This document shows, piece by piece, positions 1-6,300 of a DNA stretch of 10,170 nucleotides. The notes beneath the pieces are model-generated. The model was not told where the DNA came from and searched no databases. It was given only the letters and a program-made list of their open reading frames with translations. Origin of the DNA: Thalassiosira profunda (taxonomy: Eukaryota > Bacillariophyta > Thalassiosirophyceae > Thalassiosirales > Thalassiosiraceae); assembly GCA_036939355.1 (NCBI GenBank), contig JALLAP010002510.1, positions 1 to 10,170 on the forward strand, given 5' to 3'. Each line of letters begins with the position of its first letter. The first letter of the stretch is position 1. Both the position numbers and the translations under genes were made by a program.

Positions 1-90
1 GCTCGGGGTCATCCAGCGGTTCATCCGCCAAGAGCGACAAAGGAAGCTCGGGGTCTTCAAGCGGCTCATCCGCCAAGAGTAACAAGGACG
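1..90 (+). repeat. Two-copy 45-bp in-frame tandem repeat
   Basis: The stretch at 1-34 recurs at 46-79 with about five scattered differences. The period of 45 keeps the reading frame (15 codons). The array probably continues upstream of the window, since the first copy begins at the edge. Confidence 0.8.
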
Positions 91-101
91 GAGCCGTCTA
101 G
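3..101 (+). CDS. C-terminal end of a Ser/Gly/Lys-rich repeat protein (5' end outside window)
   Basis: Partial gene: the third frame is open from the window edge to a TAG at 99-101 and encodes 32 residues. It holds two copies of a 15-residue unit, SGSSSGSSAKSDKGS, the second degenerate at its end (bases from 1 and from 46, period 45). Frame choice is supported by the differences between copies: in the first 13 codons five of six changes are synonymous third-position changes (TCA/TCT, TCC/TCA, GGT/GGC, AGC/AGT, AAA/AAG) and one gives D to N. The tail has almost only Ser, Gly, Lys, Ala and Asp/Asn, with lysines spaced KSDK and KSNK. Ser-rich stretches with KxxK lysines are typical of diatom silaffin-like silica-associated proteins, but a disordered linker of an unrelated protein would look the same. 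Function is not established. Confidence 0.55.
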   Translation, partial: SGSSSGSSAKSDKGSSGSSSGSSAKSNKDGAV

Positions 102-568
102 GAAGGCGCAATAGTTACAGCTCGGTGATTGTTTGAGACGAAGCCTTCCGGCCAACCCCCTCCCCCTGTCACTGTAGGACAATGCAGTTGCTCGCGGTGT
201 GTCGACTGTTTGCAAACCCGGACATTTCGGAGCAGCCCCATTTCACGCATTCCACCGTTGGCCCCAAGTTTACATGGAACCCTGTTTATCGCCGAGACTT
301 TGATAGAGATAACGTGCTAGAGGAATGCAATCCCCCCAAAACATGGTTGGTCTGAGATATCAGCTGAGTTTGCTCTGAATTCCAGTGTTTGCTCTGAATT
401 CCACTTTCATCCCGTTGGATGTGTTGGCGGACGATGATCTCAATGATTGCAGTTTATCCGTTGACACGCTTGAATTGTATGAGGAAGAATGCATTGCAGG
501 ACCCAGAGCACCGAGCGCAAGTCATGCCCAATCATAATATGTCGGTGCAGGGAACACAGCCGCCTTGA
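102..568. other. Convergent intergenic region, no gene seen
   Basis: These 467 bases lie between the stop of the repeat protein (+) and the stop of the F-box-like gene (-), so they should hold both 3' UTRs. The longest open frame here begins at TTG (129), has no recognisable protein content and was not accepted. The base composition is visibly more AT-rich than the flanking genes. The only structure noted is a 19-bp tandem duplication at 366-403. No convincing AATAAA-type polyadenylation signal is visible. Confidence 0.6.
366..403. repeat. 19-bp tandem duplication
   Basis: The units at 366-384 and 385-403 differ only at their second base (A versus T). The 17-base core GTTTGCTCTGAATTCCA is identical in both. 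It lies in non-coding DNA and contains GAATTC in each copy. It may be a recent slippage duplication; no role can be assigned. Confidence 0.85.
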
Positions 569-1366
569 TCATTCAAAGTCACCCTGTTCTGGCGGACTCA
601 CGACATATACGTCAGCATATGCGTCTTGATCAGACCGAGGCAATGATTGGCCCGTGGCACAATCCTCGTATCCTGGACAGTCCGGGCAGCGACGGAGAAA
701 GAGATCGTCGTTCGCATCTACGAATTCATCCATCCTTGCATCCTGGACCCCGATGAATGCTTTTGGTAATGCGACGTGGTTCAGGTCTGCATCGCCGACG
801 GCCATGATGCCGATTAGGATCGGTAGGACGATGTCTTTCGACAAAGCAGAGTCGGGCACGTGTCCGGCCCTCCCAATTGACCGCATGGTCAAGTCGATCT
901 CCTCCAGAGTGGCAGAGCCGTACAGAGGTCTCAGGCAGCCGCCGGTTATGCCCGTGCAACCGTCCAATATCAATACTTTCAGCGTGGCGTGCGCATTGAT
1001 GCATGTCAATACTCCTCCAATGTCATCGTCTGTCAACTTTGCGGCCAGGCTCTCCTCCACCTCCCCAAAATCGAGGACGCTCCAGTCCACGAATTTTGTC
1101 CGAGGAGGCGACAAAATTGCCATTGCCGCCGCCGGAGGACGCCTCCTATCGCTCGACGCCCACCGCAACATGGGCGAGGAGCGGTTCCAATTCATTTTCC
1201 TCCAGGACGACGGCGGCCCAGAAACCGCCAATGCAAACAGGGCCCGGGAGGGCTTGGGGAGATAGGACGCGACATCGGCGAGGAGGGTTTCGGGCACATC
1301 CTCGATCCCCGGGCCGTGCGCCGGGGAGAGCCGCCGCCGCTTGCGGCCGCTGTCGTTGCTCGCCAT
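569..1366 (-). CDS. F-box/LRR-like protein of a diatom-expanded family
   Basis: An intron-free 265-residue protein. The ATG at 1364-1366 has a good context (A at -3, G at +4); the stop is TGA. The N-terminus carries a basic patch (RKRRR, about residues 8-12), a possible nuclear signal. It is followed by an F-box-like helix stretch, EDVPETLLADVASYL with SRALFALAVS (about residues 22-50). After a conserved-looking FVDWSVLDFGEVEESLAAKL block come one or two leucine-rich-repeat-like segments (LTDDDIGGVLTCI, LKVLILDGCTGITGGCLRPL, LEEIDLTM). The C-terminus has a Cys cluster (CPDCPGYEDC). F-box proteins usually recruit substrates to SCF ubiquitin ligases through Skp1, with LRRs as the binding face. 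Here the F-box is weak and the LRR region short, so the role is inferred. I recognise this block order from many Thalassiosira hypothetical proteins. It shares a divergent leader with the BCAT gene. Confidence 0.65.
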   Translation of the reverse strand: MASNDSGRKRRRLSPAHGPGIEDVPETLLADVASYLPKPSRALFALAVSGPPSSWRKMNWNRSSPMLRWASSDRRRPPAAAMAILSPPRTKFVDWSVLDFGEVEESLAAKLTDDDIGGVLTCINAHATLKVLILDGCTGITGGCLRPLYGSATLEEIDLTMRSIGRAGHVPDSALSKDIVLPILIGIMAVGDADLNHVALPKAFIGVQDARMDEFVDANDDLFLRRCPDCPGYEDCATGQSLPRSDQDAYADVYVVSPPEQGDFE

Positions 1367-1623
1367 GCTCGGTGGTTCAGTGGTTCAGGACACGCGCCGT
1401 TGTTGGCACGCTGGTTTGACTGGGCCGCTGGTTGCTGGTTGTGTGTCCTGTCCGTTTGTCGATTTTGCAAAGAGAGCTTACAAGATATTGCAAACATGAT
1501 CAAAGTAGGTGCGACGACGCAAAAGATCGTGCCAATACTAGAGCTGGTGCGCTAAAGAAGTCAGAAGGCTGAACTCGGAACTCGGCGGCACCGCCAGCCC
1601 AGCCGACCTCCCAACACGCCGCC
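1367..1623. promoter_or_regulatory. Shared divergent leader/promoter between F-box-like gene and BCAT
   Basis: These 257 bases separate two divergent ATGs, so both promoters and 5' UTRs must lie here or overlap the genes. No TATA box is visible. A CCAAT pentamer lies near 1532. There is an 8-base direct repeat, TGGTTCAG, at 1373-1380 and 1381-1388. On the + strand an upstream ATG at 1496 opens a 19-codon frame ending at TAA 1553-1555; if transcription starts upstream it would be a uORF before BCAT. Transcription starts cannot be placed from sequence alone. Confidence 0.5.
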
Positions 1624-3006
1624 ATGATGCGCTCCCTCGCCTCCCGCCGCGCCCTCCGCCTCCTCTCCGGCCCCGCCGCGGCGCGGCCGCCGGCTGCTGC
1701 CGCGCGAGCCATCTCCTCGGCCCTCCTCACCGTCCATCCAGTGCCGGAGACCGAGCGCACAACGGGCTTGCTGCCGAAGGAGGAACTGAAATTCGGCAAG
1801 ACGTTCGCGCCGCACATGCTCCAGTGCGCGTATAACAAGGCGGAGGGGGGATGGGGGGCCCCGGAGATCGTGCCGTTTCATCATTTGGCCATCCATCCGG
1901 CCGCGTCGGCGCTGCATTACGGTGCGCACGTGATATGAGCATTAATTCGTTTGATGTTGTTACCAGCCCTGCACTGAATGCTCACACATTTACGACCATT
2001 GCAGGCCTCGAATGCTTCGAAGGTGCGTAGAGAAATCGCATGACCATTGGGGATATGCCACTGGCATCTCACGTATTTGCAAATGCACCGCTCAATTCTT
2101 CACGTGCCCCGACCAACGAAAGGGATGAAGGCGTACAAAACCCTCGACGACGAGTCCGACCTGCGCCTCTTCCGTCCCGATAGGAACATGAAGCGACTGA
2201 AGGACAGCATGAACCGGCTGTCGATGCCGGGGGCCGACTTCGATCCGCAGGAGTTGATAGAGTGCATTGGAAAGTTGGTTCGCTTGGACAAGGATTGGAT
2301 CCCCTCCGGCGAAGGGTACAGCCTGTACCTCCGCCCGACGGTCATCGCCACCCATCCCTTCCTCGGGCTCTCGCCGCCCGACGATCTCTTGCTCTACGTG
2401 ATCACATCTCCGGTTGGGCCATACTACGCATCGGGCTTCGATCCGGTGCGCCTGACGACCGACACGCCCTACGTGCGCGCCTGGCCGGGCGGGGCGGGCT
2501 CGTCAAAAGTTGGGGGAAACTACGGACCCACGATGAAGGCGGGAGCGGAGGCCAATGCGGCGGGGTACAGCCAGGTGTTGTGGGTGTTCGGGGAGGACGA
2601 GCAGGTGACGGAGGTGGGCGCCATGAACGTCTTCTTTCTGATGGAAAAGGAAGGCGGTGGAAGGGAGCTCGTGACGCCTCCGTTGACGCGAGGTGATATT
2701 CTGCCGGGCGTGACGCGGCAATCTATTGTGGAACTTGGACAATCGAACTATTGGGGCGATATGGATGTTGTTGAACGTGCAATTACAATGCCCGAATTGC
2801 ACAAGGCATGGAAAGAAGGGCGACTGGTCGAGGCGTTTGGTGCCGGTACTGCGGCCGTCGTCACGCCTATCTCTGAGATTCAGTATAACGGAGAAGACAT
2901 CACAATACAAGCCACAGGAGAACTGACGGAGCGTGTGTTCCACGATCTGATGAAAATCCAATATGGACAAGTAGAGGGCCCAGAGGGTTGGAGTGTCAAG
3001 GTATAA
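1624..3006 (+). CDS. BCAT: Mitochondrial branched-chain amino acid aminotransferase, three exons
   Basis: Exons 1624-1921, 2005-2022 and 2123-3006 join to 1200 bases, 399 residues, close to the roughly 390 of animal BCATs. The enzyme exchanges the amino group between Leu/Ile/Val and 2-oxoglutarate using PLP (fold type IV). The first ATG has an ideal GCCGCC context. Residues 1-35 are Arg/Ala/Ser-rich with no acid, a typical mitochondrial presequence; no plastid-type signal peptide is seen. Family landmarks: LKFGKTFAPHML (55-66), LHYGLECFEGMKAY with Tyr99 and Phe104, LYLRP with Arg176, the PLP Lys234 in SKVGGNYGPT, the class IV signature at Glu269 (EVGAMNVF), and FGAGTAAV with Thr348. The CxxC redox pair of human BCATs is replaced by AAVVT. 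A frame reaching upstream to 2047 starts at TTG within intron 2 and is not a real start. Confidence 0.95.
1922..2004 (+). other. BCAT intron 1 (83 nt, phase 1)
   Basis: The intron begins GTGCGC and ends TTGCAG. It splits a glycine codon (G|GC) after ...ALHY. Retention gives a TGA five codons into the intron. Joining to 2005 restores GLECFE, the conserved BCAT motif, which fixes both ends. Confidence 0.92.
2005..2022 (+). other. BCAT 18-nt microexon encoding (G)LECFE(G)
   Basis: Exon 2 is only 18 bases. It supplies the last two bases of Gly100, then Leu-Glu-Cys-Phe-Glu, then the first base of Gly106. Both borders are phase 1, so skipping it would keep frame but delete six residues, including Phe104, which lines up with the substrate-pocket Phe75 of human BCATm. 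The boundaries follow from GT/AG signals together with exact restoration of the family motif. Confidence 0.9.
2023..2122 (+). other. BCAT intron 2 (100 nt, phase 1)
   Basis: The intron begins GTGCGT and ends CGAAAG, with a poor pyrimidine tract. Retention gives an immediate in-frame TAG at 2028-2030. Joining exon 2 to 2123 restores EGMKAYK. Both BCAT introns start with GTGCG instead of the GTAAGT seen in the intron at 7023. Confidence 0.9.
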
Positions 3007-3073
3007 AAGATGTTTTGGAAAGAGGATAGATCAATGTACCTAGTAGCCTTACTGATGATAAGGCATACTAATT
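3007..3073. other. 67-bp convergent gap between BCAT and the SGNH-like gene
   Basis: Only 67 bases separate the two stop codons, so the 3' UTRs almost certainly overlap and read into the opposite gene. The spacer is AT-rich compared with both genes. TATAAAAG at 3002-3009 overlaps the BCAT stop, but its position and orientation make a promoter role unlikely. No canonical AATAAA is seen. Confidence 0.7.
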
Positions 3074-5839
3074 CTATGCCCAATAGATCTGCGTCATCCC
3101 GAGCAATGCCGCTCTGCCGCCCTCTCCGGTTATTCTAATGGCGAACTCGACATCCTGCTTTGTGTTCTTCAGAGCAAGGGCGTCGTCCCATAGGACACAA
3201 ATGACCAAATTGTACCCCGGATTGACACAATGGTCGTTGAATTGCGTCGTGTTGTGTTTGTACTGAGTGACGCCGTTCACGGCGACTTCGAATGTAAACG
3301 ACTCGTGCAACGGCTGACCACCCTTCAGCCTTCGTCGCCCTCCACCTTCGCCGTTGTTCACCTCCGTCCAGCCCTCCGTCCTCGCGTTGGAGTTGTGTTT
3401 GTGCCAAGGCTCCATCCGCGCCATGACGATCCCTTCCTTCATGTCTTTGAAGTTCAGCACCAGCCATCCGCTTAGGGCATCGCCCTTCATTACGCCTCTG
3501 GCGTCGTTGTGGCCGCTGAGCACGCAGTGGTTTGTTTTCTCTCGATAGCAGATTGCATTGGATGTGCCGTCACAAAAGCCCGCCGGGTGATTTTCACTTG
3601 CCCAACCCTGGCCGGGCGTGATTTTGGTTTCCTCTGCTCTGCGTTCCCGTCCGACAGCATAGTATTGATCTCCTACTGGTGAGTAAGCAATTGCCGATTG
3701 GTGGCGTCGATCCTCTAAAAGCCGCCTTCTCTTCTTTGAACGCGGTGGCAACGACCTTGCAATTGTGGCGACGTCTACCTCTCCTTTTGGCACTCGTTGG
3801 GACGGAACGTGCGGATCTCGTCCAGGGTACAGTTGTTCTCCGTCGTTCAGATGCGCCGGAGTGTATCCGTTCGGCGCCGGCTTTGCGATGCTGCGAATCG
3901 ACGAATGGTCCGGGTCGTGTCGCGGCGCCCACTCTCCCGCGCCCTTCATCGCCACAGTGCAAAACCTCGCTATCGATGGAAACAGTTCGCCGCACTTTGT
4001 GTCGGTGGCATTCACTTTTTGCAGTTTGGCCCTTATTTTCTCTTCCTCAGCCTGAAGGTGCCAGTGCTTGCCATCCAGTGGATTGCCATCTGCGGATGCA
4101 GCCTTTTCCCATAAGTCCAGCGCCTTGTCCAACGCGTGGAGCATCACAATCGATATCTTACGCGCCGTCCACTGGTGCACGAAGTTGCCGGGATGCCACG
4201 ACGCCTGGCCACCGTACCCAGCGTTCTGGTCAGCCGGCTCGACGTCCACGCGGTCCGTCCAACAAACGGCGTTGTACTTGTGCTCGGCCAGGGTGAAATC
4301 AAACTCGGTGTTCTTGTACTTTGGATATTGTGTATTGCTCATCACCCCACCAACATGCGCCCCAGACTCCTCGTGGATTGCTTCCAAGGCAGCTTTGCCG
4401 CCGCCCAGATCGAACAGGACGGGCACGCGCCTGCCCGAAAGCAGTGCCATGCGCCAGAAGATGTCCTGGAGGCGCCCGTCCTTCTCGGTCATGGACGAAT
4501 CCCACAGGACGACGTCATTGTCACCATAAATGCCGTTGCCAGCTAATGCGGATTGCAATGTGCCCATCCCGCCCTGCGCCCGGTTGGCGCTCACCAGGAC
4601 CATTCCCAGGCGATCAAAGACTGGCTCCATTAATCGTTGAAATTCCATCATGTAACTTTGATGGAAGTTATTGCCGTGGCCCGCGGCTGCGCTGTGCCCG
4701 CCGAGCGTCACATAAAAGTGGTTATTGGTAATCATTGCGTTGAGCAGCTTCTTCGCCAGGGCATCGAACGACGATTCGTGCATCCACGCCACAATAAACT
4801 TGCCCCCCAGCATCTTTCCGCCCGACCCTTCCAGCCCGAGTCCAGCCTTTTGGGTGTCGTCCTCCATTCCATACTCGTCGTAGATGGCATCGAGCATTCG
4901 TTGGATCAGCTTTTTTCCCTCTGCAACGAGCTTTGCCACGTATTCGTCATCCGTCTGCCACGCATCCTCCGCAAAGTCGGACTTGTCGATTTCGCCCAAC
5001 AACGGATCGTAATTGGCCTTCTTCTCGCCGACCGTCGCCCAGTCCACCGCGGGACGATCCTTCTGGTTCTTCTCTCGGTAATCGTCCGCAAAGTCCCAGT
5101 ACCCATACTTCTCCCTTATATCTTGCAGCTTCTTCGCCCACTCCTCATGCTCCGTCTTCCTCTCCTCGTCGGTCATCTTCAGCCGCTTGTCGGCGTACGG
5201 CGACAGCTCGCAATCGTCGTCGAACGCAAAATCTCCCTCGTTGGGCTTTGCTCCCTCTCCCACATCGGTCATGTAGATGGGGTGCAATCCTCCCACGGGA
5301 CGCGTCGGATAACCCAACCCCTTGGGCTTGTAGTAGCGATTGGCGCCGTAGATGTTTTCCGGAGAGGCGTCGTGGAATCCCATCGTCGCCTTTCCGCCCA
5401 CCAGTGTTGTTTCCTTTTCATTGTGTGCAGCTCCGCCCTGCTCGACCGATTCAACAATCGCATTCTTCCCCGACCGGAGCTCGGTGAGGTTGTGGTGCAC
5501 TGCCACAGCGGTCCCGGCCTCGGCGCCCTCCTCCAATGCGGATTCGGTCTTGGTGTCCACCAACAGGAGCAGGACGACGGCGCCCACCAGTACGGCGAGG
5601 AGGAACACCTGCCGCGACGAGAAGGTGAAGGAGACTGTGATGCCGCCGCCCCCATCACTTGCAGATGTTGCAGCGGCCCTGCCGCCTTGCGAAGAGCGCC
5701 TTGGCGTCCACCGTTTTGCGGTATTGGGAGACATTCGGAGAGGGGCGCGCGACCCGCCATTGTCGACGGCGCGGCCGCCGATCGTCTCCCGGAGGAGGCT
5801 GGCGAGCTCGGCGCCGTGGAGGTCCGCGGGCGGATCCAT
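3074..5839 (-). CDS. Type II membrane protein with SGNH-hydrolase-like luminal domain
   Basis: A 921-residue protein from the ATG at 5837-5839 (G at -3, G at +4) to TAG. The frame extends to 5896 only through a TTG, just after an in-frame TAG, so that extension is not used. Residues 1-77 are a Gly/Ser/Arg-rich cytosolic tail. Residues 78-94 are a hydrophobic anchor after Arg76, with no cleavable signal, suggesting a luminal or extracellular C-terminus. An acidic, Lys/Glu-rich linker runs to about 340. The block at about 347-570 resembles SGNH/GDSL esterases: beta-strand then GGHSAAAGHGN (candidate Ser383), RAQGG (419-424), DVVLWDSSMTE (442-451) and SWHPGNFVH (547-555) as candidate catalytic His region. 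Sequons include NLT (117) and NAT (610). Two RRRL sites lie at 704-707 and 835-838. A C-terminal part (about 790-921) looks beta-rich and is unassigned. Substrate unknown; the catalytic triad is inferred by position only. Confidence 0.8.
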   Translation of the reverse strand: MDPPADLHGAELASLLRETIGGRAVDNGGSRAPLRMSPNTAKRWTPRRSSQGGRAAATSASDGGGGITVSFTFSSRQVFLLAVLVGAVVLLLLVDTKTESALEEGAEAGTAVAVHHNLTELRSGKNAIVESVEQGGAAHNEKETTLVGGKATMGFHDASPENIYGANRYYKPKGLGYPTRPVGGLHPIYMTDVGEGAKPNEGDFAFDDDCELSPYADKRLKMTDEERKTEHEEWAKKLQDIREKYGYWDFADDYREKNQKDRPAVDWATVGEKKANYDPLLGEIDKSDFAEDAWQTDDEYVAKLVAEGKKLIQRMLDAIYDEYGMEDDTQKAGLGLEGSGGKMLGGKFIVAWMHESSFDALAKKLLNAMITNNHFYVTLGGHSAAAGHGNNFHQSYMMEFQRLMEPVFDRLGMVLVSANRAQGGMGTLQSALAGNGIYGDNDVVLWDSSMTEKDGRLQDIFWRMALLSGRRVPVLFDLGGGKAALEAIHEESGAHVGGVMSNTQYPKYKNTEFDFTLAEHKYNAVCWTDRVDVEPADQNAGYGGQASWHPGNFVHQWTARKISIVMLHALDKALDLWEKAASADGNPLDGKHWHLQAEEEKIRAKLQKVNATDTKCGELFPSIARFCTVAMKGAGEWAPRHDPDHSSIRSIAKPAPNGYTPAHLNDGEQLYPGRDPHVPSQRVPKGEVDVATIARSLPPRSKKRRRLLEDRRHQSAIAYSPVGDQYYAVGRERRAEETKITPGQGWASENHPAGFCDGTSNAICYREKTNHCVLSGHNDARGVMKGDALSGWLVLNFKDMKEGIVMARMEPWHKHNSNARTEGWTEVNNGEGGGRRRLKGGQPLHESFTFEVAVNGVTQYKHNTTQFNDHCVNPGYNLVICVLWDDALALKNTKQDVEFAIRITGEGGRAALLGMTQIYWA

Positions 5840-6300
5840 TGCTGCGGCTGCAACACAAATCGAGTATGCAACCACCAACAGCACCCTAATAAGCAACTAT
5901 CTACCTCGAGCACTCCGCCTGGCTTAGCTTGCTCCGTCCGCACCGAGCCGCCGCCGCTGGAAGGCCGCTTTTGGTGTATCCTGTTGGCAGGTGCTCCAGC
6001 AACTACTAGCACTCGGGCCAGCCTACTCCGGCCGCCACTGATGCCGACGCCGCCCGCCGCCACCGTAGATGTCGACGCTGACCGCGCGGAGGGCTGGTTT
6101 GTGGTTTTTATGTCCGCGATTTTGGGACACAAACTTTTACCTAACGGACACCTCGGACACTGGCAGTTGCTCCTCGCGCCCCGCGCCCGCGCCCCCCGCG
6201 CCCCGCGGCAACAACAAGCGCAGCACGGCCGAGGAGCCGCCAGGCTGCGCCTCCCCCGCCCGCGCCCCTACTAGGCGCATCCCGTCAGCCCACCATCGAC
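5840..6300. promoter_or_regulatory. Shared divergent leader of the SGNH-like and KNL1-like genes
   Basis: These 461 bases separate two divergent ATGs. The + strand side holds three GGACAC hexamers (6125-6130, 6146-6151, 6155-6160) and an extremely C/G-rich tract around 6176-6210 shortly before the KNL1-like start. On the minus strand no ATG lies between the SGNH-like start and the start of the neighbouring gene. A possible leader intron is at 5848-5904. No TATA box is obvious. Confidence 0.5.
5848..5904 (-). other. Possible 5'-UTR intron of the SGNH-like gene (57 nt)
   Basis: Read on the minus strand, GAG|GTAGAT at 5904 and TTTGTGTTGCAG ending at 5848 form a plausible donor and a good acceptor, eight bases before the ATG. 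Removing it adds no in-frame ATG: an in-frame TAA is met upstream. It would therefore be purely untranslated. Fifty-seven bases is short compared with the three other introns here, so this is tentative. Confidence 0.3.

Noticed and set aside
129..320. 63-codon frame in the left intergenic region
   Set aside because: It starts at TTG, is short, and has no protein-like pattern or neighbour support.
654..1265. 203-codon + strand frame across the F-box-like gene
   Set aside because: It is antisense to a gene with a recognisable domain order and a good ATG, and its own content is not protein-like.
2047..2122. N-terminal extension of the last BCAT exon from TTG at 2047
   Set aside because: This stretch is intron 2; the BCAT motif is restored only by joining 2022 to 2123.
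3002..3009. TATAAAAG as a TATA box
   Set aside because: It overlaps the BCAT stop codon and no + strand gene begins downstream.
4637..6274. 545-codon open frame antisense to the SGNH-like gene
   Set aside because: It starts at TTG, mirrors the codons of the opposite gene and continues into the divergent promoter; no domain is seen.
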